Assembly: GCA_014380625.1 (NCBI GenBank)
Contig: JACMJL010000207.1
Coordinates: forward strand, 1 to 50,531
DNA length: 50,531 nt
Reading direction: 5' to 3'
DNA from: Clostridiaceae bacterium
GTDB taxonomy: Bacteria; Bacillota; Clostridia; Clostridiales; Clostridiaceae
Shown: in pieces, positions 8,133-16,405 of the stretch
Layout of the letters: each line of letters begins with the position of its first letter
Numbering within the stretch: position 1 is the first letter of the stretch
Translations under genes and position numbers: made by a program
Notes under the pieces: model-generated
Database searches by the model: none
Told to the model about the DNA's origin: nothing
The model's input: only the letters and a program-made list of their open reading frames with translations

Positions 8133-9626
8133 ATGGATAAAGAACTTTCTAGTATATTTGTAATTTTTGGTGGCACTGGGGATCTGACAAAAAGAAAACT
8201 TATTCCTGCTATTTTTAGTTTGATGTACGAGGAAAAATTACCTGAAAATTTTACGATTGTGTCTATAGGTAGACGAGAAAAGACAAATGAGGAGTACCGA
8301 GAAGATATGTACGAATCTGTGAAAAAGTTCTCTCGATTTTCATTAAATGACGAGTTGTGGCATAAATTTAGTATGAGGATTTTCTATAAAAACTTTGATT
8401 TTACTTCAGATAAAGTGGGATATAAGGATTTAGATACATTTTTGGAAACAATGGATACCAAACACTTAACAGGAGGTAAAAGGTTATATTATTTAGCCGT
8501 TGCCCCAGAGTTTTTTGAAGGGATAATTAGAAATTTAAAAAGCAATGGTATGGTTGACAAAGCCAATGGCTGGCAAAGGATAATGATAGAAAAACCTTTT
8601 GGATCAAGTCTAGAAACAGCTAGAATCTTAAATCATAATATATCAAAGTTGATACCTGAAGAGAATATATTTAGAATAGATCACTATTTGGGCAAGGAAA
8701 TGATCCAAAACATATTAGCAATTAGATTTGGTAATTCATTGTTTGAACCTTTATGGAATGCAAATTATATCGATAATATTCAAATTACCTCCAATGAACT
8801 TTTAGGTGTAGAGAATAGAGGGGGATATTATGAAAATGCGGGCATTTTAAAAGACATGCTGCAGAATCATTTATTACAAATGTTAACAATGATAGCCATG
8901 GAACCTCCAGTAGACTTTGAACCTGAATCAATAAGAGATGAAAAGGTTAAGGTATTACGATCATTGAGACTTTTTACTGCTGCGTCTTTTAAGGAGAATA
9001 TTGTTCGCGGTCAATATGGTGAAGGTGAAGTTGATGGTAAGAAAGCTGTGGCATACAGAGAAGAAGACAGAGTTTCCCCCCTATCAAATACGGATACTTT
9101 TATTGCTTTAAAGACTTATATCGATAATTTTCGTTGGGGAGGAGTACCTATATATATAAGAGCAGGGAAAAGAATGAATACTAAAAGTACTGAGATAGTT
9201 ATTCAGTTTAAAAAACTTCCTGGAATTAATTATTATAAGGACTTTAATGAGGTTGTTCATAATCTTTTAGTATTAAAAATACAGCCAGAAGAGGGATTTT
9301 TCTTTCAGATAAATGCTAAAAAACCTGGTAGTGAGTTTAAAATGGAAAAAGTCCAGCTTGATTACTGTCAGAGCTGCAAGTATCTAAATGATTCACCTGA
9401 GGCCTATGAGAGATTATTACTTGAAGCAATAAGAAATAACTCATCTTTGTTTACTAGATGGGATGAACTTGAATACTCCTGGAAGTTTATTGAAAGTATT
9501 GAAAATCAATTTAAAACAACTTTACATGAATATCCTAATTATTCAGCGGGAACCTCAGGTCCAAGGGAAGCAATAGATTTAATCGAAAAAGATGGTAGGC
9601 AGTGGTGGAATACTGCGGCTGATTGA
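8133..9626 (+). CDS. zwf: Glucose-6-phosphate 1-dehydrogenase
   Basis: Zwf oxidises glucose 6-phosphate to 6-phosphogluconolactone, reducing NADP+. The nucleotide-binding FGGTGDLTKRKL lies near residues 12-23 (GGTGD rather than GASGD), IEKPFG near 152, and the active-site signature RIDHYLGKE near 181-189. Length of 497 is normal. An ATG at 8121 is in frame, but 8133 has GGAG seven bases ahead and is preferred. Its position at the head of a respiratory operon suggests NADPH supply for redox or oxygen defence; many clostridia lack this enzyme. No 6-phosphogluconate dehydrogenase gene is in the window. Confidence 0.95.
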   Translation: MDKELSSIFVIFGGTGDLTKRKLIPAIFSLMYEEKLPENFTIVSIGRREKTNEEYREDMYESVKKFSRFSLNDELWHKFSMRIFYKNFDFTSDKVGYKDLDTFLETMDTKHLTGGKRLYYLAVAPEFFEGIIRNLKSNGMVDKANGWQRIMIEKPFGSSLETARILNHNISKLIPEENIFRIDHYLGKEMIQNILAIRFGNSLFEPLWNANYIDNIQITSNELLGVENRGGYYENAGILKDMLQNHLLQMLTMIAMEPPVDFEPESIRDEKVKVLRSLRLFTAASFKENIVRGQYGEGEVDGKKAVAYREEDRVSPLSNTDTFIALKTYIDNFRWGGVPIYIRAGKRMNTKSTEIVIQFKKLPGINYYKDFNEVVHNLLVLKIQPEEGFFFQINAKKPGSEFKMEKVQLDYCQSCKYLNDSPEAYERLLLEAIRNNSSLFTRWDELEYSWKFIESIENQFKTTLHEYPNYSAGTSGPREAIDLIEKDGRQWWNTAAD

Positions 9627-9637
9627 GGGGGAGTAAC

Positions 9638-10264
9638 ATGATTATCTATGATATATCTATGACAATTGAAAAAGATATGGGAGTATATAAGAATCTAGAG
9701 GAAAAAAGACCAATAATTAAATTTGAAAGAAAGATTCCAAAGGATAGTATTAATGAGTCTAGCTTAAGTATGAACTTGCATACAGGGACCCATATCGATG
9801 CTCCTTATCACGTTGATGATAGCGGTGCTACCATTGATCAAATTGATTTAAATAAATTAATTACAAAGTGTAGAGTTTTGGATCTAACAAAGGTAGTAGA
9901 TAGTATAACAAAAGAAGATCTTATGGGGAAGAAAATTCAACCTGGTGAATTTTTACTGCTTAAAACTAGAAATTCCTTTACCGAGGAATTTGAATCTGAT
10001 TTTGTTTATGTTGAGAAAAGTGGGGCAGAGTATCTGGCAGAAAAACAAATAATAGGAGTGGCAATAGATTCCTTTGGAATTGAGCGAACTCAACCAGATC
10101 ATGATACCCACAAAATACTATTTAGTAAGGGGATAACTATCATAGAAGGTGTTAGGTTAAAGGAAATAGAAGAATCTGAATATTTAATGTGTGCCTTACC
10201 ACTAAAAATTAAGGGAGTAGATGGCGCTCCTGCTAGAATAGTTTTAATAAAAGACTTAAAATAA
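9638..10264 (+). CDS. Cyclase family protein (kynurenine formamidase-like)
   Basis: A 208-residue member of PF04199. The metal and catalytic motif HTGTHIDAPYHV is complete (H48, H52, D54, H58), and a late FGIERTQPDHDTHK with DGAPARIVLI fits the family's C-terminal half. Known members hydrolyse N-formylkynurenine, isatin or cyclic amides, but the real substrate here is unknown. GGGGGAG lies eleven bases ahead of the ATG at 9638; the gene starts 12 bases after zwf and ends 27 before the NADH dehydrogenase, so it belongs to the operon. Confidence 0.82.
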   Translation: MIIYDISMTIEKDMGVYKNLEEKRPIIKFERKIPKDSINESSLSMNLHTGTHIDAPYHVDDSGATIDQIDLNKLITKCRVLDLTKVVDSITKEDLMGKKIQPGEFLLLKTRNSFTEEFESDFVYVEKSGAEYLAEKQIIGVAIDSFGIERTQPDHDTHKILFSKGITIIEGVRLKEIEESEYLMCALPLKIKGVDGAPARIVLIKDLK

Positions 10265-10291
10265 GTATTTACTTCAACAGGAGGAAAGATT

Positions 10292-11443
10292 ATGAGAGTT
10301 GTAATTATTGGTGGAGGCTTTGCAGGTGTTGCGGCTGCAAAGCAAGTATTTAACCAGTTGCCTTTTGATAAAAAGGTAGAAATAATATTAATCGATAAAA
10401 ATAAATATTCTACTATGTTACCATCCTTACCTGATGTTTCAGGAAATAGAGTAGAAGAGAAATTCATAATGGAAGACATTGAAAAAATGTTACCTAAAGC
10501 TATAAAATTTATTAATAAGTCTGTTGATTTTGTTGATTTTCATAAAAAAACTATTTTTATGAAAGAAAAAGAATTGACCTACGACTATCTTATTTTTTCC
10601 CCTGGATCTAAATCTAATTTTTTTAATCATGATGAGGAATTTCAAAAGAATTTAAAATTAGATTGCTTAGAGGATGCCTTAAGAATTAGAAAAGAATTTG
10701 GAGCATCACTAATAAAAAGGCCAAAATTAAATTTAGTTATATCGGGAGCAGGTTTTACTGGAATAGAATTAGCCTGTAATTTGTATCATTATGCTAAGGT
10801 AAACAAAGGACAAATAACTATTACTCTTATAGAGAAGGCTGAAAGAATACTTCCTATGTTAAGTCAAAAAATGTCCAAGTTTGTTTTAGACAAAATGAAA
10901 TTAATGAATATAAATTTTATAACTGGTGAAGAAGTAATTTCTTTTGAAAAAAACGTTGTAAAGTTAAAAAATAAAGGTGAAATTCAAGATGCTTTTTTCT
11001 GTTGGTGTAGTGGTGTAAAAATGTCTATAAAAGCAGTAGGTAACCATAAGGGGCTTTTTGATGGAAGAATTATAGTAGATGAGTTTTTAAGAGTACCGGA
11101 GCATCTAGAGGTATTTGTAGCGGGAGATGCGGCTGCAATAAAGAGTGGTGAAACTTACTTACGAAGAACAGTTAATTTTGCATATGAAGCAGGTAAAGTA
11201 TGTGGTAAAAATGTAGTTGCTACTATTGAAGAAGAAAAATTAAAACCATTTAAAGCGGTTGATCTTGGTTGGGTGATTCCTATATATATTTCTAGTATTG
11301 GAATGGCTCTTGGAATGGAGACTAAAGGTAGGCTTGGAATAACTATGCATTATGTAATGTGTGGCTTGAAAAATTATAATTTACGTAATTTTTTAAAATA
11401 TCTTAAATATGCATTTACCTTTGTATTTACAAAAGTAGAATAA
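10292..11443 (+). CDS. Type II NADH dehydrogenase-like FAD oxidoreductase
   Basis: Two dinucleotide folds are visible: FAD site VVIIGGGFAGVAAA at residues 3-16, and NADH site ISGAGFTGIELA near 150-161. VFVAGDAAA near 275 is the second FAD contact. The 383 residues match single-subunit NDH-2 enzymes, which pass electrons from NADH to quinone without pumping protons. The hydrophobic-basic end (FLKYLKYAFTFVFTKVE) could anchor it to the membrane face. Its place just before a prenyl synthase and cytochrome bd genes supports the quinone-reductase reading over a soluble NADH oxidase. AGGAGG precedes the ATG. Confidence 0.82.
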   Translation: MRVVIIGGGFAGVAAAKQVFNQLPFDKKVEIILIDKNKYSTMLPSLPDVSGNRVEEKFIMEDIEKMLPKAIKFINKSVDFVDFHKKTIFMKEKELTYDYLIFSPGSKSNFFNHDEEFQKNLKLDCLEDALRIRKEFGASLIKRPKLNLVISGAGFTGIELACNLYHYAKVNKGQITITLIEKAERILPMLSQKMSKFVLDKMKLMNINFITGEEVISFEKNVVKLKNKGEIQDAFFCWCSGVKMSIKAVGNHKGLFDGRIIVDEFLRVPEHLEVFVAGDAAAIKSGETYLRRTVNFAYEAGKVCGKNVVATIEEEKLKPFKAVDLGWVIPIYISSIGMALGMETKGRLGITMHYVMCGLKNYNLRNFLKYLKYAFTFVFTKVE

Positions 11444-11459
11444 TTGCTTGGAGGATATT

Positions 11460-12257
11460 ATGACATTTGAAGAAGTATTAGATTTAATCAGAGATGAATT
11501 AGGTGAAGTAACTACCTACATTGATGAGATTTTAGAAAATATTGATGAAGAAAAAACAGGGAATTATATGAGATATTTTATTAATAGTAAGGGTCACAGA
11601 CTAAGGCCTATGTTGGTAGTGTTATCCTATAAATGTTTTAAAAAAGAACATGACCTAAATTTAATTAAACTTTCTACTGTTTTGGAACTTCTACATACAG
11701 CAAGTCTAATACATGATGATGTTATAGATGAAGCAGAAGAACGGAGAGGTCAAAAGTCGTTAAATAATATTAAGGGTAATAAAAATTCTATTTTAATTGG
11801 AAATGTCTTTTACCTAGAAGCCTTTAGGTTAGCAGCCGAATTCCCTAGTCTTTTATATTTTAAAAACATGGTAAAAACATCTATGGAAATGTGCTTTGGA
11901 GAGATAATTCAAAGTGAAAGCATTAACACTCTTTTGAATTCGGATTTGTATTTAGACATAATTAGAAGAAAGACAGCTATGCTAATTTCTACAAGTTGTA
12001 GCGAAGGTGCTAGACTCGCAGGCGCAACGGAGGAACAGATTAAACTTATGGGAGATATAGGACTTATTCTTGGCTTTTTATACCAGATAAAGGATGATTC
12101 AAAGGACTTTGATGTGGCGCTTGAAGATAATGTTAATATTCAAAAGCTAAATCTGAAATTTAATAAGGACTTCCTTGAAAGTTTCAATAAAGTTCATGGA
12201 AATAATATTTATAAAGAGGCTATCTTATCCATTAAAAATATAATTTGTGCAATTTAA
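11460..12257 (+). CDS. Short polyprenyl diphosphate synthase
   Basis: A trans-prenyltransferase-family protein. GHRLRP (45-50) is the IPP-binding region, LIHDDVIDEAEERRG holds the first Asp-rich motif (DDVID, 86-90), KTA is at 171-173, and the second motif is DDSKD (212-216). Such enzymes chain isoprene units, for instance into a quinone tail. It is only 265 residues against about 320, and the segment after the second motif lacks the usual GKP and GK-T-LP residues. The start at 11460 has GGAGG; an in-frame TTG at 11448 is less likely. Context with NDH-2 and cydAB suggests quinone synthesis, but this is inference. Confidence 0.75.
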   Translation: MTFEEVLDLIRDELGEVTTYIDEILENIDEEKTGNYMRYFINSKGHRLRPMLVVLSYKCFKKEHDLNLIKLSTVLELLHTASLIHDDVIDEAEERRGQKSLNNIKGNKNSILIGNVFYLEAFRLAAEFPSLLYFKNMVKTSMEMCFGEIIQSESINTLLNSDLYLDIIRRKTAMLISTSCSEGARLAGATEEQIKLMGDIGLILGFLYQIKDDSKDFDVALEDNVNIQKLNLKFNKDFLESFNKVHGNNIYKEAILSIKNIICAI

Positions 12258-12276
12258 ATAAGAAGGGAGAAATAAA

Positions 12277-13662
12277 ATGTTTAATGTACTTACACTTTCA
12301 AGAATGCAATTTGCGATAACAACCATCTATCATTTTCTTTTTGTACCTCTTACTTTAGGTTTATCAATTTTAGTAGCCCTTCTGCAAACTCAATATTATA
12401 GAACAAATGATGAACGTTATAAAAAATTGACGAAATATTTTGGTGGACTTTTTTTAATTAATTTTTCTATGGGAGTTGCAACGGGAATAGTTCAAGAATT
12501 TCAGTTCGGAATGAATTGGTCAGGCTATTCAAAATTTGTAGGTGATATATTTGGTGCCCCCTTAGCTATTGAGGCTTTAGCGGCATTTTTTATTGAATCA
12601 ACCTTTTTAGGCATATGGATTTTTGGCTGGGATAAAATCCCTAAGAAAGTTCATTTAGCAAGTATCTGGTTAGTTGCTTTATCTGGTTGTTTATCAGCCT
12701 TTTGGATAATTGTTGCTAATGCATTTATGCAAGAGCCTACAGGATATATTTTAAGAAATGGACGAGCTGAAATGGTGGATTTTTTCGCTTTAATAAAAAA
12801 CCCACAGGTTTGGCTTCAGTTTCCACATACTCTTTTTTCAGCCTTTGTTACAGGTGCAATGTTTATGATTGGCATTAGTGCCTATAATCTTTTACGTAAA
12901 AAGGATATTGATGTTTTTTCGAAATCCATGAAGTTGGGAGTTGTTTTTGGTTTAGTTAGCCTATTCTTTGTAATGGGCATTGGAGATGCGCAGGGTAAAT
13001 ATCTTGTGGTACATCAGCCAATGAAAATGGCAGCAGCTGAAGCCTTATGGGAATCTAAAGATTCTGCTCCGCTAAGCTTGTTTGCTAAAATCGATGAGGA
13101 AAAAGGTGAAAATTCATTTGATTTAGCAGTTCCTAATATGCTAAGTTTTTTAAGTTTTGGTAATTTCACTGGAAGAGTTACCGGTATACATGAACTTCAG
13201 GAACAATACCAAAAACAATATGGAGAGGGAAACTATGTTCCACCTGTAAAAATATCTTTCTGGAGTTTTAGAACTATGGTTTTTGGTGGTTCTTTTATGC
13301 TATTAGAAATGATAGTGGCAGCTTTCCTTTTATTTAAAAAGAAATTAGTCAAAACAAACTGGTTTTTGAAGGTATTACTATTTACTATTCCATTGCCTTA
13401 TCTTTGTAATTCAGCAGGCTGGATGTTAACCGAAATAGGTAGACAACCTTGGGTGGTTTATGGATTGTTAAAGGTGGATGCAGGTGTGTCTAGTTCAGTA
13501 AGTGCTGGAGTTGTATTGACTTCACTAATTGGATTTGCAATTGTGTATGGTGTTCTAGCAGTAGTTGACTTATATTTAATTGTTAAATTTATTAAGAAAG
13601 ATGTGGAATTATCAGATACAATAAGTAAAAATCAGAAGGGGGGCATAGAATTATGGACTTAA
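12277..13662 (+). CDS. cydA: Cytochrome bd ubiquinol/menaquinol oxidase subunit I
   Basis: CydA reduces O2 to water with quinol electrons in the membrane. The haem ligands are present: H19 (IYHF), H184 (QFPHTLFSAF) and M334 (FWSFRTMV). The conserved glutamates E99 and E107 (LAIEALAAFFIES) and GRQPW (388-392) are also there. The Q-loop between about 240 and 325 is the short type typical of Firmicutes. About nine membrane helices are apparent and the 461-residue length is normal for this type. GGGAG lies before the ATG, 19 bases after the prenyl synthase stop. Confidence 0.97.
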   Translation: MFNVLTLSRMQFAITTIYHFLFVPLTLGLSILVALLQTQYYRTNDERYKKLTKYFGGLFLINFSMGVATGIVQEFQFGMNWSGYSKFVGDIFGAPLAIEALAAFFIESTFLGIWIFGWDKIPKKVHLASIWLVALSGCLSAFWIIVANAFMQEPTGYILRNGRAEMVDFFALIKNPQVWLQFPHTLFSAFVTGAMFMIGISAYNLLRKKDIDVFSKSMKLGVVFGLVSLFFVMGIGDAQGKYLVVHQPMKMAAAEALWESKDSAPLSLFAKIDEEKGENSFDLAVPNMLSFLSFGNFTGRVTGIHELQEQYQKQYGEGNYVPPVKISFWSFRTMVFGGSFMLLEMIVAAFLLFKKKLVKTNWFLKVLLFTIPLPYLCNSAGWMLTEIGRQPWVVYGLLKVDAGVSSSVSAGVVLTSLIGFAIVYGVLAVVDLYLIVKFIKKDVELSDTISKNQKGGIELWT

Positions 13663-14657
13663 ATGTACTTTGGTTCATTTTAATTTCAGTACTATTTTGT
13701 GGCTTTTTCTTTCTTGAGGGGTTTGATTATGGGGTATGTATTTTAATGCCGTTTATTGGAAAGAATGATGTAGAAAAGAGAATGCTAATAAATAGCATTG
13801 GACCATTTTGGGATGGGAATGAGGTTTGGTTAATAACTGCCGGAGGCGCAATGTTTGCTGCTTTTCCTGTATGGTATGCTACCATGTTTAGTGGGTATTA
13901 CCTAGCTTTATTTTTAATGCTTATCGCATTAATTTTTAGAGGGGTTGCCTTTGAATTTAGAGGCAAAGTAGAAAGTAAAACATGGAAAAAGACCTGGGAT
14001 CTAGCTCTGTTTTTAGGAAGTTTAATTCCTGCGCTTTTATGGGGAGTTGCTCTTAGTAATTTGTTAAGAGGGGTTCCAATTAACAACAGTCAAAATTATG
14101 CTGGCGGATTCTTTGACTTAATATCAGTTTATTCTCTATTAGCCGGGTTAACTGGATTAGTATTTTTTATATACCATGGAGCTGTATTTATTACTTTAAG
14201 AACTAAAGGTATAATACTGGATAGAGCTAAAGGTTTAACTCTAAAATTAGGAATAATTACCTTGTTTTTAGGGGCGGCGCTTACAGTTTTAACTTCAATG
14301 GAAACTGATTTATTTAAGAGTAAATTAGCTGTAACATTGTTAGTGTTAGCGGCTGGAGTTTTAACCATATCAATATATTATATGGGTAAAGGAAAAAGTG
14401 GCAAAGCCTTAATGTTAAATGGTGCCGCAGTTATTGCTGCTGTAGGCTCACTTTTTGCAGGTCTGTATCCGAATGTTATGGTTTCTAGTATAGATACTAA
14501 ATATAATCTTACTATTTCTAACGCATCCTCTTCACCCTATACATTAAAGATAATGACAATCGTTGCCTTAACCTTAGTTCCAGTAGTTGTAATTTATCAA
14601 GGATGGACATATTGGATTTTTAGAAAAAGAGTAACTGCGGATAAATTAGAATATTAA
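13653..14657 (+). CDS. cydB: Cytochrome bd oxidase subunit II
   Basis: The 334-residue partner of CydA. The start is typical: a first helix with FFLEGFDYGVCILMPF, then GPFWDGNEVWLITAGGAMFAAFP, strongly conserved in CydB, and FRGVAFEFR. Around eight to nine hydrophobic helices follow. The start overlaps the end of cydA by ten bases, with GGGGGG in the cydA tail as ribosome site, so the two subunits are translationally coupled, as expected for a one-to-one complex. Confidence 0.96.
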   Translation: MDLNVLWFILISVLFCGFFFLEGFDYGVCILMPFIGKNDVEKRMLINSIGPFWDGNEVWLITAGGAMFAAFPVWYATMFSGYYLALFLMLIALIFRGVAFEFRGKVESKTWKKTWDLALFLGSLIPALLWGVALSNLLRGVPINNSQNYAGGFFDLISVYSLLAGLTGLVFFIYHGAVFITLRTKGIILDRAKGLTLKLGIITLFLGAALTVLTSMETDLFKSKLAVTLLVLAAGVLTISIYYMGKGKSGKALMLNGAAVIAAVGSLFAGLYPNVMVSSIDTKYNLTISNASSSPYTLKIMTIVALTLVPVVVIYQGWTYWIFRKRVTADKLEY

Positions 14658-14674
14658 AAGAAACAGGAGAAATT

Positions 14675-16405
14675 ATGTTTGACAAAAGATTATTTAAAGA
14701 ATTAAAAATCATGAAATTTTATTGGATTAAAGTGACTGCGGCAAACCTTGCTGCGGTCACTTTAACGATTTTTCAAGCAAGTTTCCTGGCTAACATTATT
14801 AATGAAATATTTATAAATAAAAAAAATATAGGGGAAATAACTAAAATTATAGTAGCGCTTATATTAATCATTATATTAAGATGTATCTTAGGTTTTGGCA
14901 TGGATCTTTATAACAGGCAAACCTCTATAAAAATAAAAGCTAATTTAAGAAATAATTTAATAAATGCATTTATCAAAAAAGGGCCTATAAAATTGAAAGA
15001 TGAAAAACCAGGAGAAATTGTTACCTTAGTTCAAGATGGAGTAGAGGGAATGGAGGCTTATTTCTCTGAATTCATTCCACAAATAAGTTTAGTTTCAGTT
15101 TGGGTTCCAATTATATTTATAGTAGTGGTTTCAAAAGACTGGATTTCTGGGTTAATTATGTTGTTTACAGTACCTTTAATACCAATCTTTATGATGCTAA
15201 TTGGTAGACTAGCTGATAAATTAAATAAAAAGCAATGGAAATCTCTCCAATCCATGGGGGGACATTTTCTTGATGTTTTAAGAGGGCTTCCTACCTTAAA
15301 ACTCTTTGGAAGGAGTAAAAGACAGGCTGAGATTGTTGAAGAAATAAGTGAAGATTATAGAAAAGCTACAGTGAAAGTGCTAAAAGTTGCATTTTTATCT
15401 GCTCTTGTACTTGAACTCATAGCGACTCTAAGTACAGCTTTGATTTCTGTATCACTTGGAATAAGGCTATTGTATTCAATGCTTAATTTTAAATCAGCCT
15501 TCTTTGTTTTGCTATTAACCCCAGATTATTATCAGTCAATGAGACAATTAGGTGCCAAGTTCCATTCAGCCATGAGCTCAGTTTCTATTGCAGATGATGT
15601 TTATTTAATACTCTCAGAAAAGATTACGGAGCCATTAAGCATAGCTCATAAAGATGTTTTAAAAAATATAAAAATATCAATCAATAATTTAGGGTTTTCA
15701 TACGTTGAAGATCAATCAGTATTAAAAAACTTTTCAATGGAAATACCTTTTGGTAAGAGAATATCTTTAGTAGGCCCAAGTGGTTCTGGTAAAAGCACTA
15801 TAATTTCTTTAATCATGGGATTTATTAATGGATATTCAGGAAGCATAAAGGTTAATGATATTGAATTAAATGAAATATCTAAAGAGAGTTGGATTAATAG
15901 TTTTGCCTATGTTCCCCAAAACCCTAAAATTTTCAAAGCTTCAGTTTTAGAAAACTTAGCTATGGCTAGACCTAATGCTAGTTATGAAGAGATAATAAAC
16001 ATTGCTAAGCTTACAGGTGTTAATAGTTTTGTCGAGGACCTTCCTCAGGGATATAATTCAATAATTGGTGATGGTGGAATAAGTTTAAGTGGTGGAGAAA
16101 TTCAACTAATTTCAATAGCTAGAGCATGTCTAAAGGATGTGGAATTTGTACTTTTAGATGAGCCAACCTCAGCTTTAGACCCTGAAACTGAAAGAAAAGT
16201 AAATGCCGCTATAGCAATACTTGTGGGTGGGAAAACCTCCTTAACAATTGCTCATCGTATACCTACTATTATTAATTCAGATAAAATATATGTGCTTGAG
16301 AATGGAAGTATTGTAGAAGAAGGAACCCATGAACAACTTATTAAGTTGAAAAGTAATTACTATAACCTTCTAAACGTTTGGGGGGATATTCATGAGCCTA
16401 ATTAG
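14675..16405 (+). CDS. cydD: CydD-type thiol reductant ABC exporter subunit
   Basis: An ABC half-transporter of 576 residues: membrane domain to about 310, then an ATPase domain with Walker A GPSGSGKST (367-375), signature LSGGE, and Walker B LLDEPTSALD. CydDC exports glutathione or cysteine in Escherichia coli and is needed for cytochrome bd assembly, so position after cydAB is diagnostic. The end overlaps the next gene by 14 bases. A 16-base-pair hairpin lies inside the first 90 bases of the coding sequence. Assignment as CydD rather than CydC rests on order and on the second gene's CydC-like motif. Confidence 0.9.
   Translation: MFDKRLFKELKIMKFYWIKVTAANLAAVTLTIFQASFLANIINEIFINKKNIGEITKIIVALILIIILRCILGFGMDLYNRQTSIKIKANLRNNLINAFIKKGPIKLKDEKPGEIVTLVQDGVEGMEAYFSEFIPQISLVSVWVPIIFIVVVSKDWISGLIMLFTVPLIPIFMMLIGRLADKLNKKQWKSLQSMGGHFLDVLRGLPTLKLFGRSKRQAEIVEEISEDYRKATVKVLKVAFLSALVLELIATLSTALISVSLGIRLLYSMLNFKSAFFVLLLTPDYYQSMRQLGAKFHSAMSSVSIADDVYLILSEKITEPLSIAHKDVLKNIKISINNLGFSYVEDQSVLKNFSMEIPFGKRISLVGPSGSGKSTIISLIMGFINGYSGSIKVNDIELNEISKESWINSFAYVPQNPKIFKASVLENLAMARPNASYEEIINIAKLTGVNSFVEDLPQGYNSIIGDGGISLSGGEIQLISIARACLKDVEFVLLDEPTSALDPETERKVNAAIAILVGGKTSLTIAHRIPTIINSDKIYVLENGSIVEEGTHEQLIKLKSNYYNLLNVWGDIHEPN
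14729..14763 (+). other. Strong intragenic hairpin at the start of cydD
   Basis: The left arm AAAGTGACTGCGGCAA (14729-14744) pairs with TTGCTGCGGTCACTTT (14748-14763) over 16 consecutive pairs, two of them G-U, around a three-base ACC loop. It lies 54 bases after the cydD start codon. No U run follows, so it is not a terminator. A role in mRNA processing or in setting the cydAB to cydDC ratio is inference. Confidence 0.75.
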
